A DNA stretch of 14,435 bases from Planctomycetota bacterium (GCA_029259975.1 JAJDEE010000156.1:1-14435); one strand, 5' to 3'; shown: positions 1 to 6,825, counted from the stretch's first letter. The notes: a model not told the origin generated them from the sequence alone. Numbers and translations: made by a program.

Positions 1-276
1 GCCGGAGTCGAATTGGCCGATATTGGGGTGATCGAACTCAACGAAGCCTTCGCCTCGCAGTCACTCGCCTGCATCCAAATGCTCGACCTCGACCCCGCCA
101 AGGTCAATGTCCGCGGCGGCTCGATCGCCATCGGTCACCCGCTGGGCGCTAGCGGCGCCAGAATCTCGACAACGCTGATCCACGCCATGCTCGCCAGCGA
201 CGCCGAACTGGGCCTAGCAACGATGTGCATCGGCATCGGCCAAGGGATCGCAACTGTCTTTGAGCGCTACAGTTAG
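1..276 (+). CDS. Thiolase (acetyl-CoA acyltransferase), C-terminal end only
   Basis: This is the last 91 codons of a thiolase; the reading frame is open from base 1, so the N-terminal part with the acyl-accepting cysteine lies outside the window. The visible part holds the conserved family blocks: NEAFASQ, then NVRGGSIAIGHPLGASGAR with the active-site histidine of the GHP motif, then a CIGIGQG block carrying the second catalytic cysteine near the C-terminus. Thiolases condense or cleave acyl-CoA with CoA in fatty-acid oxidation or acetoacetyl-CoA formation; which direction applies cannot be told from this fragment. The TTG at 13 reads like a start but is internal to the protein. The gene ends with TAG and is followed by a 170-nt spacer. 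Confidence 0.93.
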   Translation, partial: AGVELADIGVIELNEAFASQSLACIQMLDLDPAKVNVRGGSIAIGHPLGASGARISTTLIHAMLASDAELGLATMCIGIGQGIATVFERYS

Positions 277-317
277 GGCTAATGCCGTTGAAAACAAGGG
301 GGTTTCCAATAGATTCT

Positions 318-346
318 TTGACATTAGCCTCCACATCTCTTATGCT
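318..346 (+). promoter_or_regulatory. Candidate sigma70-type promoter for the PEP-CTERM gene
   Basis: A perfect -35 hexamer TTGACA (318-323) is followed after exactly 17 bp by TATGCT (341-346), which matches four of six -10 positions. It would start transcription near 353 and give a leader of about 95 nt before the ATG at 447. This is seen in the sequence; its use as a promoter is inference. Confidence 0.5.
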
Positions 347-446
347 GACCCCTGCCAGAAGTAGCTGGTCGAGCGCGTGACAAATCGCTGCTTATCCGGC
401 CACTACTGATGGGGCATTCATTTTTCTTTTTTAAGGAGTTGTTCTA

Positions 447-1094
447 ATGATTAGATCTATTTTGTTTGTTGGTGCAGTCGTCTGTACGCTTGCTATCAGT
501 AGCATTGCCACAGCAGCTATCGTTGATTTGAGTCTAAATTTGGATCTCAGTAACCCGTCAGATATTAATTCAGGCGGTACTTGGATCGCCGTGGCCAAGG
601 CCGACGAAAAGGGCTTGGCTGGTATAGCTTTCCTTGTTGAAGGTGGCAATAACGACGTTAGTTCGATCGCTCCTGCCAGTGCTTCTTTCAACGTTTTTCA
701 AACCCAATCAGTAGGCCCCGTCATCGAGGTGGTTATCGGTACTAGCAACCTCTCTTCTCCGACGTTTGATGTGGGTGTGATCGGCGGCACGTTTGTTTCG
801 ACTTATGTTGATCCAGCCGGCATTGTGCCTTTGTCAGGGCAAGCTAACCTCGGCTCTTTTACCGGTGGTGTTACCCTTGCTACCGGCACGTTTGACCCTG
901 GTGTCGTTCCCAATTTGGTAGACATGTCAGGCACACACACTCAGGGCGCCAATGTCTTCAACGTTGACATGTCAGGCTCAGTTATCGCCGCCGCGCTCAA
1001 CACCACCGTCCGTGCCGCAATTCCAGAACCAGCCACCCTTGCCTTGCTTGGCATGGGGTTGATAGGCGTAGTCTCGCTGCGACGTCGCTGCTAA
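447..1094 (+). CDS. PEP-CTERM sorting domain protein, secreted, unknown function
   Basis: A 215-residue protein with a hydrophobic signal peptide over about residues 1-24, a Gly/Ser/Thr/Val-rich extracellular middle with no family I recognise, and a C-terminal PEP-CTERM signal: IPEPATLALLGMG at about 192-204, a short membrane segment, then RRRC at the end. In known systems this tail directs the protein to an exosortase, which removes it on the outer side of the inner membrane. The start is well supported: AAGGAG at 433-438 lies 8 nt before the ATG, and a good promoter lies upstream at 318-346. No exosortase gene is in the window. It stands alone and converges with the Uma2 gene. The body is beta-rich and low in charge, as is common for PEP-CTERM matrix or surface proteins, but its role is unknown. 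Confidence 0.88.
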   Translation: MIRSILFVGAVVCTLAISSIATAAIVDLSLNLDLSNPSDINSGGTWIAVAKADEKGLAGIAFLVEGGNNDVSSIAPASASFNVFQTQSVGPVIEVVIGTSNLSSPTFDVGVIGGTFVSTYVDPAGIVPLSGQANLGSFTGGVTLATGTFDPGVVPNLVDMSGTHTQGANVFNVDMSGSVIAAALNTTVRAAIPEPATLALLGMGLIGVVSLRRRC

Positions 1095-1122
1095 AGAACT
1101 AGTCATTACTCCAAGACTTTTT

Positions 1123-1166
1123 GCAACCACCGCCCGGTGTGACTTTGCTCGCACCGGGCGATTTCT
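1123..1166. repeat. 44-nt direct repeat, copy A (uvrA 3' end)
   Basis: Copy A of a 44-nt direct repeat; copy B is at 1969-2012, 846 nt away, in the same orientation. They differ at one position only (C at 1131, T at 1977). The two copies bracket the Uma2 gene and its upstream region. Confidence 0.9.
1131..1160. terminator. Possible bidirectional terminator between the convergent PEP-CTERM and Uma2 genes
   Basis: A perfect 9-bp inverted repeat, CGCCCGGTG (1131-1139) and CACCGGGCG (1152-1160), encloses a 12-nt loop. It lies 36 nt after the PEP-CTERM stop and 12 nt after the Uma2 stop, where a shared terminator is expected. The tracts after it are only weakly T-rich (ATTTCTATT on plus), so it is not a textbook intrinsic terminator. 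The same hairpin exists inside the uvrA coding sequence. Confidence 0.4.
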
Positions 1167-1172
1167 ATTGAT

Positions 1173-1850
1173 TCACCGTAACCGCAACTGATAAACCCAG
1201 TGCCCCCGCTTGTGACGCGAGCGGTCGAGACGGTAGCTGGCGTCGAGAACTTCGGAACGCTGGTAGTCGTCGGCGTCTGCAGGGGTAAGTTCAAAGGACG
1301 TGTCGCCCCGGCGGAGTAGTTGGAACGAAAGTTCTTCGCCCCGCGCGTCGATCAGCCAGTACTCGCGAACCCCGGCTTGAAAGTAAGAGATTGGCAATCG
1401 TACGGTATCTTTCTTGACGGAACTGTCACTAACGATTTCGACGACTAAATCGGGACCGCCTTCAACTTCGACGTAACGTCCCTCTTTACCACTCGCCTTT
1501 GGAATGAGTCGGACGCGGCCGTCATCGAAGGCTTGAAAGGTAATGACTACTACATCGGGTTCAGCCGACAAGTCTGCGGGCACGTCTGAAACACGAGTCT
1601 CGCCGACTAATATGTCGCCAAGATCCAACTCTGCAACTCGATCAATGATTTCACCAGCAACTCGAGCTTTGAGAGTGCCATGCGTATAGTAATCTTCTGG
1701 TGACATATCAACCTCGATCTTTCCTGCAATGTAATCAATCCGGCCACGCTGAGGAAAATCTTCCGACAACGCCCAGCGACGAAATTCAGCAAGGTTATGG
1801 ATCGTGGGAATCTCGATTTGTTCTCGATCTTCAAGCAGGACGGTGGCCAT
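1173..1850 (-). CDS. Uma2 family (DUF820) nuclease-like protein
   Basis: A 225-residue cytoplasmic protein with the Uma2/DUF820 fold, a PD-(D/E)XK restriction-endonuclease-like domain. The hallmark blocks are visible: an EPDVVVI strand at 97-103 (Asp99), PDLVVEIVSDSS at 133-144 (Glu138), a Lys pair at 146-147, and GVREYWLID at 160-168. These acidic and lysine residues are the likely metal-binding and catalytic set. The family is common in cyanobacteria and planctomycetes, often in many copies per genome; the biological role is not established. The start ATG at 1850 has a GGAG 11 nt upstream, a weak ribosome site. The gene lies between two direct copies of the uvrA 3' end, which hints that it was inserted here. 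No toxin, antitoxin or methyltransferase partner is adjacent. Confidence 0.88.
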   Translation of the reverse strand: MATVLLEDREQIEIPTIHNLAEFRRWALSEDFPQRGRIDYIAGKIEVDMSPEDYYTHGTLKARVAGEIIDRVAELDLGDILVGETRVSDVPADLSAEPDVVVITFQAFDDGRVRLIPKASGKEGRYVEVEGGPDLVVEIVSDSSVKKDTVRLPISYFQAGVREYWLIDARGEELSFQLLRRGDTSFELTPADADDYQRSEVLDASYRLDRSRHKRGHWVYQLRLR

Positions 1851-1951
1851 GAGGTTTCTGGCTCCAGCGTTTGATAGAGAGGTGTGGCGTAGACAACTCC
1901 ATTCTACCTTAAAGGGCGAGTTCGGCGAAATAGAATTTTAGCCAACGATGC

Positions 1952-4831
1952 TTAGCCCAGAACGCCTCGCAACCACTGCCCGGTGTGACTTTGCTCGCAC
2001 CGGGCGATTTCTTCGGGCGTGCCGGTCGCCATGACTTGCCCGCCGCCGGCGCCCCCTTCGGGGCCAAGGTCGATGACCCAGTCGGCCGTTTTGATCACGT
2101 CGAGATTGTGTTCGATCACCAGGACGGTCTGGCCAAGCTCGACTAGCTTTTGCAAGACGCCTAGCAAGCGGCGGATGTCGTCGGTGTGGAGGCCGGTGGT
2201 TGGCTCGTCGAGAATGTAGAGCGTTTTCCCTGGCGCGGGGCGACCTAGCTCGGCGGCCAGTTTGATGCGCTGGGCTTCGCCGCCTGAGAGCGTTGTCGAG
2301 CGCTGGCCGACGGTGAGATACCCCAGGCCGACGTCAACCAGGCTGGTCAGCATCTTGTGGATATTCGCGTGATTTTCAAAAAAGTTGGCGGCTTCGTCGA
2401 TGCTCATCGCCAGCACATCGGCAATCGATTTATCTCGGTAGCGCACTGCCAGTGTTTGACGGTTGAATTGTCGGCCATGACAAATCGCGCAAGTCACAAA
2501 CAAGTCGGGCAAAAACCGCATCTCGATCCGCTGCACGCCTTGCCCTTGGCATTCTTCGCATCGTCCCCCTTTGGTGTTGAAGCTAAATCGCCCGACCTTG
2601 TAACCGAGCTGCTTGGCGTGTTTGGTACTGATAAATGTGCGGCGGATTTCGTCGAAGATGCCCGTGTACGTCGCTGGATTCGATCGCGGCGTGCGGCCGA
2701 TTGGCGATTGGTCGACGTGGATCAGTCGGTCGAGTTTGCTTACGCCACGTAGTGCTTGGTACGGGCCGGGACGTGCCATCGCGCCGTTAAGCTTGCGAGC
2801 CAGCGCGCGGGCTAGTGTGTCGATCACCAGCGAACTTTTCCCCGAACCGCTGACTCCCGTCACACAGGTGAATGCACCGAGCGGAAAATGGACATCGACA
2901 TCCTGCAAGTTGTTAAGCGTAGCGCCTTCGAGCTGTAGCATCCGGCTCTTCGCGACCTTACGACGCACGGTCGGGGTTTCGATTTGCTGCCTGCCTGCAA
3001 GATAATCGCCAGTGAGCGATTGCGGATTGGCCGCCACTTCGTCAGGCTTGCCTTCAGCGATAATTTTTCCGCCGCGCGAGCCGGCGCCGGGGCCAAGGTC
3101 GATCAACCAGTCGGCTGCACGCATGACTTCTTCGTCGTGTTCGACGATCAGCACCGTGTTGCCTTGTTGCTGCAAGTCACGCAGCGATTCGATCAGCCGA
3201 GCATTGTCGCGCGGATGCAAGCCGATTGAAGGCTCATCGAGAATGTAGAGCACACCGACCAGCCCCGAGCCGATACCTGTCGCGAGACGCACGCGTTGCA
3301 TTTCGCCTCCGCTGAGCGTATCGGCAGCGCGGTCGAGCGAGAGATAGTGGACGCCGACTTGCCGCAAAAACCGGAGCCGCTTGAGGATTTCGGCAACCAG
3401 CGGCTCACCCACCGGCTGATCGCTAGGATCAAATTGCAATGCAGCAAAAAAATCGTGCGACTGATCGATCGGCAGCGCCGTGATCTCTTGAATCGTTTTG
3501 CCGGCCAGCCGGCACGAGCGTGCCTCGGGCTGGAGCCGCGAACCGCCACAATCGACACAGAGAACGTGCGTACGAAACTTTTCGAGATGCTCGCGTACCT
3601 TGTCACGTTTCGCTTTGGCATAATCCATTTCAAGGTGAGCCAGCACGCCGAGGAAACAACTGCCATCGCCGGCGAGCAGTTGTTCGCGTGCCGAGTTGGG
3701 CCACGCTTCGAGGGGCGACTTCCAGTCGACTTTAGCAGCCGTGAGAAATTCGGCGACTAGCTTTTTCTGTTTGGCCCGAGCGGCAGTCGTGGCGCCACGC
3801 CAAGGAGCTACTGCGCCGTCGCCTAGGGAAAGTGTGAGGTCGGGGAGGACCAATTCGGGATCAAATCCTTCGCGAGCGGCGAGGCCGTCGCAGCATCGGC
3901 AGGCACCGTAAGGGCTGTTGAAACTAAAGGTGCGCGGTTCGATTTCGGCCACATTGCGCTTGCAATCGGGGCAGGCGTACAGTGTACTAAAAACGCGTTC
4001 CTGCCATCCGTCGATGCTGCTGTTCACCGTTGTACCTTGTTTAACTCGGTCTTTCGCCTCGGGAGTGAGATAGCTGATTCGCAGTGCGCCTTCGCCATGC
4101 TTAATCGCCAAACGGACCGACTCGGCAAGGCGATTTTCTAGCCCCTCGCGGATCACTACCCGATCGACGACTGCTTCGATGTTGTGGAGCTTTTGGGCTT
4201 TTAGCTCGGGAGTGTGCTCGACTTCGTAGGTCTCGCCGTCGATTCGCACACGCACAAAGCCTTCGCTGCGGATTCGTTGCATCGCATCTTGATGCTTGCC
4301 TTTGCGCCCCCTCACCATCGGGGCGAGGATCATTACCTTGGTCCCAATATCAAAATCTTCGATCGCCTGTTGGATTTCAACCGGCGTTTGTTGGGCGATA
4401 GGCGAACCGCAATCGGGGCAAGCAACCTCGCCCACGCGGGCCATCAACACGCGGAGAAAATCGTAAATTTCGGTGACGGTTGCCACCGTGCTACGCGGAT
4501 TGCGAGTGGTCCGATTTTGATCGATCGCAATCGTCGGCTGGAGACCTTCGATCATGTCGACATCGGGCCGCTGGAGCTGATTGAAAAACTGACGCGAGTA
4601 GACGGACAGGCTCTCGATGTACTGTCGCTGGCCCTCGGCAAGCAACGTGTCGAAAGCTAATGAACTTTTGCCCGAGCCGCTGAGTCCTGTGATTACCACA
4701 AGCTGGTGCTGCGGGATATCGAGGTCGATATTTTGCAGATTGTGAGTGCGTGCGCCGCGAATGCGGATTGCCTCGGGCGGCGAGCTGGTAGGCGGAGTCT
4801 TCTCAGCGATGGGAGCGGCAGTGCGAGACAT
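1952..4831 (-). CDS. uvrA: Excinuclease ABC subunit A (UvrA)
   Basis: DNA damage-recognition ATPase of nucleotide excision repair; a UvrA dimer loads UvrB on lesions. It has 959 residues, the normal length. Two ABC ATPase halves are complete: Walker A GLSGSGKS (49-56) and GVSGSGKS (659-666), signatures LSGGE (506-510 and 848-852), Walker B LDEP (531-534 and 874-877). Zinc modules are present: Cys287/290/311/314 and Cys758/761/781/784; further CxxC pairs occur at 138/141 and 425/428. The UvrB-binding segment (about 130-245) is present, which argues against the shorter UvrA2 paralogs. The ATG at 4831 gives the expected N-terminus; the upstream AGGG is a weak ribosome site. It is divergent from ilvN. 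Its last codons are duplicated at 1106-1166. I see no clear SOS operator upstream. Confidence 0.97.
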   Translation of the reverse strand: MSRTAAPIAEKTPPTSSPPEAIRIRGARTHNLQNIDLDIPQHQLVVITGLSGSGKSSLAFDTLLAEGQRQYIESLSVYSRQFFNQLQRPDVDMIEGLQPTIAIDQNRTTRNPRSTVATVTEIYDFLRVLMARVGEVACPDCGSPIAQQTPVEIQQAIEDFDIGTKVMILAPMVRGRKGKHQDAMQRIRSEGFVRVRIDGETYEVEHTPELKAQKLHNIEAVVDRVVIREGLENRLAESVRLAIKHGEGALRISYLTPEAKDRVKQGTTVNSSIDGWQERVFSTLYACPDCKRNVAEIEPRTFSFNSPYGACRCCDGLAAREGFDPELVLPDLTLSLGDGAVAPWRGATTAARAKQKKLVAEFLTAAKVDWKSPLEAWPNSAREQLLAGDGSCFLGVLAHLEMDYAKAKRDKVREHLEKFRTHVLCVDCGGSRLQPEARSCRLAGKTIQEITALPIDQSHDFFAALQFDPSDQPVGEPLVAEILKRLRFLRQVGVHYLSLDRAADTLSGGEMQRVRLATGIGSGLVGVLYILDEPSIGLHPRDNARLIESLRDLQQQGNTVLIVEHDEEVMRAADWLIDLGPGAGSRGGKIIAEGKPDEVAANPQSLTGDYLAGRQQIETPTVRRKVAKSRMLQLEGATLNNLQDVDVHFPLGAFTCVTGVSGSGKSSLVIDTLARALARKLNGAMARPGPYQALRGVSKLDRLIHVDQSPIGRTPRSNPATYTGIFDEIRRTFISTKHAKQLGYKVGRFSFNTKGGRCEECQGQGVQRIEMRFLPDLFVTCAICHGRQFNRQTLAVRYRDKSIADVLAMSIDEAANFFENHANIHKMLTSLVDVGLGYLTVGQRSTTLSGGEAQRIKLAAELGRPAPGKTLYILDEPTTGLHTDDIRRLLGVLQKLVELGQTVLVIEHNLDVIKTADWVIDLGPEGGAGGGQVMATGTPEEIARCEQSHTGQWLRGVLG
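1969..2012. repeat. 44-nt direct repeat, copy B (inside uvrA)
   Basis: This is the copy within the functional uvrA 3' end; the partner is 1123-1166 beyond the Uma2 gene. Here the inverted repeat has 8 perfect pairs plus a T-G closing pair, because position 1977 is T instead of C. Confidence 0.9.
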
Positions 4832-5021
4832 CGACTTCGACCCTACTGTCGTCCGGCGGAGGTGACAAAACCGTTCAGGCTAGCAAGCGGATGCGTCGCG
4901 GGCAAGCTGCAGCTAGCAAGTTAGAATGCCCAAATCAGGCCCTAATGACATCGCCGGGGTGCAATGCTTCGCCGGATCCAAGCGAAACGAAACGCCTCGG
5001 CGATCTGTTAGATCGCGGTTA

Positions 5022-5055
5022 TTCATTGGTCGTTGGGGCTTGGTCCTTGGTCATT
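5022..5055 (+). repeat. TTGGTC-type intergenic repeat upstream of ilvN
   Basis: This short stretch is built from ATTGGTC, GGCTTGGTC and TTGGTCATT units. TTCATTGGTCGTTG (5022-5035) recurs in inverted orientation at 5669-5682, and GGCTTGGTC plus TTGGTCATT recur in direct orientation at 5714-5725, on the other side of ilvN. It looks like a dispersed intergenic repeat rather than a unique regulatory site. Confidence 0.55.
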
Positions 5056-5068
5056 CACCGCCACCCGC

Positions 5069-5097
5069 TTGTGAACATGCCCCGTCCAGATTATTAT
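5069..5097 (+). promoter_or_regulatory. Candidate promoter for ilvN-ilvC
   Basis: TTGTGA (5069-5074, four of six -35 matches), a 17-bp spacer and TATTAT (5092-5097, five of six -10 matches). Transcription would start near 5104, about 40 nt before the ilvN ATG. Promoter function is inferred. Confidence 0.4.
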
Positions 5098-5144
5098 TGT
5101 AGGTTTCGTTTCCGTTGATTACCGATCACTGGGAGTTGCCCGTT

Positions 5145-5663
5145 ATGCGTCATGTTCTTTCTGCTTTGGTGCAGAATATCCCTGGAGTGCTATCGCACGT
5201 CGCAGGCATGTTTGCCTCGCGCGGTTACAATATCGATAGCCTTGCGGTCGGCGAGACCGAAGATCCACAACTGTCGCGGATGACGTTTGTGGTAGTGGGC
5301 GATGAGGCGTTGCTCGACCAAGTTCGCAAGCAACTCGAAAAAATCGTCACTGTCGTGCAAGTCGACGACATCAGTGCTCAAGAATTCGTCGAACGCGATC
5401 TCATGCTGCTCAAGGTCAACAGCAGCGGCGGCAAACGAGCCGAGATTCGCGAGCTGTGCCAAATTTTTCGTGGCCGGGTGGTCGACGTCTCGCCCGATCA
5501 GGTCGTCGTCGAAATTTCGGGCAAAGAGAAAAAAGTCGAAGCGTTCATCGACCTCATGCGACCCTTCGGCATCCTTGAGTTAGTCCGTACTGGCCGCATC
5601 GCCATGGTCCGTGGTGTGCAGCCCGAAAAAACTCAGGCGGCCGAAACTGCGCAAACAAATTGA
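5145..5663 (+). CDS. ilvN: Acetolactate synthase small (regulatory) subunit
   Basis: The 172-residue regulatory subunit of acetohydroxyacid synthase, which activates the catalytic subunit and mediates valine feedback in the first common step of branched-chain amino acid synthesis. An N-terminal ACT domain spans about residues 2-75 (LVQNIPGVLSHVAGMFASRG, then YNIDSLAVG), followed by the C-terminal IlvH-type domain with RDLMLLKV and the conserved RTGRIAMVRG near the end. The ATG at 5145 is preferred: GGGAG at 5131-5135 lies 9 nt before it and the protein begins at the usual point. An in-frame TTG at 5115 would add ten unconserved residues. It is followed by ilvC after 117 nt and probably cotranscribed. 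The catalytic subunit gene ilvB (ilvI) is not adjacent, unlike in many bacteria. Confidence 0.95.
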   Translation: MRHVLSALVQNIPGVLSHVAGMFASRGYNIDSLAVGETEDPQLSRMTFVVVGDEALLDQVRKQLEKIVTVVQVDDISAQEFVERDLMLLKVNSSGGKRAEIRELCQIFRGRVVDVSPDQVVVEISGKEKKVEAFIDLMRPFGILELVRTGRIAMVRGVQPEKTQAAETAQTN

Positions 5664-5668
5664 ATGTA

Positions 5669-5727
5669 CAACGACCAATGAAGCCTGACAAACCGAGCAA
5701 CACTGTTCATTGAGGCTTGGTCATTGG
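5669..5727. repeat. Inverted repeat in the ilvN-ilvC spacer
   Basis: CCAATGAAGCCT (5675-5686) pairs with AGGCTT (5713-5718) and CATTGG (5722-5727), giving two 6-bp helices separated by a 3-nt bulge. A competing pairing is also possible: CAATGAA (5676-5682) with TTCATTG (5706-5712). The units belong to the same TTGGTCATT family found upstream of ilvN. It could partly separate ilvN and ilvC expression or stabilise mRNA; no T tract follows, so an intrinsic terminator is unlikely. Confidence 0.55.
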
Positions 5728-5780
5728 CCATTTCCACTAATATCGTACTGAACCGCATTGAAAATACTGGAGTTACTCTC

Positions 5781-6791
5781 ATGGCTGCCACAATTTACTA
5801 CGACAAAGACGCCGACCTCAAAGCACTCGAAGGCAAGACCGTTGCGATTATTGGCTACGGCTCGCAAGGTCATGCTCATGCCCAGAACCTGAAAGAAAGC
5901 GGCGTCAACGTCGTCGTCGGCCAGCGACCTGGTGGCCCCAACTACGAGCTGGCCGTCAGCCACGGTTTCGAGCCACTCTCTGCCGCCGAGGCAACCAAGC
6001 AGGCCGACATCGTCAACATCTTGCTGCCCGATGAAGTGCAGGGCGACATCTACCGCGACCACATTCGCGATAACCTTGAGCCGGGCAACGTGCTGATGTG
6101 TTCGCACGGCTTTAATGTGCATTTTGGCCAGATCGAAGCTCCCAAAGGCGTTGATCTGCTGCTGGTTGCTCCGAAAGGCCCAGGCCACTTAGTTCGCAGC
6201 GAGTTTGTTGCTGGCGGCGGCGTGCCTGGCTTGATCGCGCTGGACGATGACGCCCCCTACGATAAAGACAACAAGACATTCAAGATCGGCCTTGCTTATG
6301 CCAAGGGCATTGGCTGCACACGTGGCGGAGTGATTCGCACTACCTTTGCCGAAGAGACCGAAACCGATCTGTTTGGCGAGCAGGCCGTGCTGTGCGGTGG
6401 CGCGGCGGAGCTGGTGAAAGCCGGCTTTGAAACGCTGGTTGAGGCTGGCTACCAGCCCGAAATGGCATACTTCGAGTGCATGCACGAGCTGAAGCTGATC
6501 GTCGACCTGTTCTACCAGGGCGGACTCAATTACATGCGTTACAGCGTCTCGAATACTGCCGAGTATGGCGACTACAGCAGCGGACCGCGGATTGTGACAG
6601 ACGAGACCAGAGCCGAGATGAAAAAGATTCTCACAGAAATCCAAGACGGCACTTTTGCCCGCAACTGGATCCTCGAGAACAAAGCTGGTGCCCCAGGCTT
6701 CAAAGCCCGCCGCCGTCTCGAGCGTCAGCACCCGGTTGAAGTCGTCGGCAAAGAACTACGCAAGTTGATGTCGTGGATCGACGACAAGTAG
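5781..6791 (+). CDS. ilvC: Ketol-acid reductoisomerase, class I
   Basis: It converts acetolactate or acetohydroxybutyrate to the dihydroxy acid by Mg-dependent alkyl migration and NAD(P)H reduction, the second step of valine/isoleucine/leucine synthesis. It has 336 residues, the class I length. The Rossmann motif GYGSQGHAHAQN is at 25-36; catalytic His109 sits in SHGFNVHFG; APKGPGH is at 130-136. Metal ligands are Asp196 and Glu200 (ETDLFGEQ) and Glu232 and Glu236 (FECMHELKLIVD); SNTAEYGDY starts at 257. The start ATG at 5781 has GGAG at 5769-5772, 8 nt upstream; an in-frame TTG at 5724 falls in an intergenic repeat and is rejected. The cofactor-specificity loop reads GQRPGGPNY (47-55) and lacks the serines usually seen there. 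Confidence 0.97.
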   Translation: MAATIYYDKDADLKALEGKTVAIIGYGSQGHAHAQNLKESGVNVVVGQRPGGPNYELAVSHGFEPLSAAEATKQADIVNILLPDEVQGDIYRDHIRDNLEPGNVLMCSHGFNVHFGQIEAPKGVDLLLVAPKGPGHLVRSEFVAGGGVPGLIALDDDAPYDKDNKTFKIGLAYAKGIGCTRGGVIRTTFAEETETDLFGEQAVLCGGAAELVKAGFETLVEAGYQPEMAYFECMHELKLIVDLFYQGGLNYMRYSVSNTAEYGDYSSGPRIVTDETRAEMKKILTEIQDGTFARNWILENKAGAPGFKARRRLERQHPVEVVGKELRKLMSWIDDK

Positions 6792-6799
6792 CCGGATAT

Positions 6800-6825
6800 G
6801 CCCGCGCAAGATGCGAAGAACGGGC
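6800..6825 (+). terminator. Weak hairpin just after ilvC
   Basis: GCCCGCGC (6800-6807) pairs with GCG (6813-6815) and CGGGC (6821-6825), an 8-bp stem interrupted by AAGAA, starting 8 nt after the ilvC stop. No T tract follows. It may be an RNA 3' structure instead of a true terminator. Confidence 0.25.

Larger units (their letters stand above)
1106..1166 (-). pseudogene. Duplicated C-terminal tail of UvrA (relic)
   Basis: Read on the minus strand this stretch encodes EIARCEQSHTGRWLQKVLE followed by TAA, closely matching the C-terminus of the intact UvrA next door (EIARCEQSHTGQWLRGVLG). Bases 1123-1166 match 1969-2012 at 43 of 44 positions; the last eight codons have diverged in sequence but keep frame and stop. 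It starts 6 nt beyond the Uma2 stop and has no start codon of its own. It is either a remnant of an older uvrA 3' end left when the Uma2 gene was inserted, or a partial duplication of uvrA. Confidence 0.75.
4832..5144. other. Divergent spacer between uvrA and ilvN
   Basis: This 313-nt spacer must carry the promoters of both genes. It holds two direct copies of GCTAGCAAG (4879-4887 and 4912-4920, 33 bp apart) on the uvrA side with a palindrome AGCTGCAGCT (4905-4914) next to the second; a 7-bp stem with a 3-nt loop at 5000-5016; a TTGGTC-type repeat at 5022-5055; and a promoter-like pair at 5069-5097. No gene of its own is supported. No convincing uvrA promoter was found. Confidence 0.6.

Noticed and set aside
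277..329. 8-bp inverted repeat GGCTAATG/CATTAGCC after the thiolase gene
   Set aside because: The loop is 37 nt, no T tract follows, and the right arm overlaps the better supported promoter, so a terminator is not supported.
1106..1294. 62-codon minus-strand ORF ending in the UvrA-like tail
   Set aside because: Its first two thirds overlap the Uma2 gene in another frame; only the UvrA-like tail is real homology, so it is listed as a relic, not a gene.
1173..1850. Uma2 gene as part of a restriction-modification or toxin-antitoxin system
   Set aside because: No methyltransferase, antitoxin or other partner gene is next to it; the neighbours are a PEP-CTERM gene and uvrA.
2019..4660. Several plus-strand ORFs of 70-157 codons across uvrA
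   Set aside because: All are antisense to uvrA, which is complete with all motifs. None shows a family pattern or ribosome site.
4891..5118. Small plus-strand ORF with Leu/Val/Ile-rich segment upstream of ilvN, resembling an attenuator leader peptide
   Set aside because: The Leu/Val/Ile run comes from the TTGGTC-type repeat, which also occurs between ilvN and ilvC in both orientations. There is no terminator with a T tract before ilvN and no ribosome site at the ORF start.
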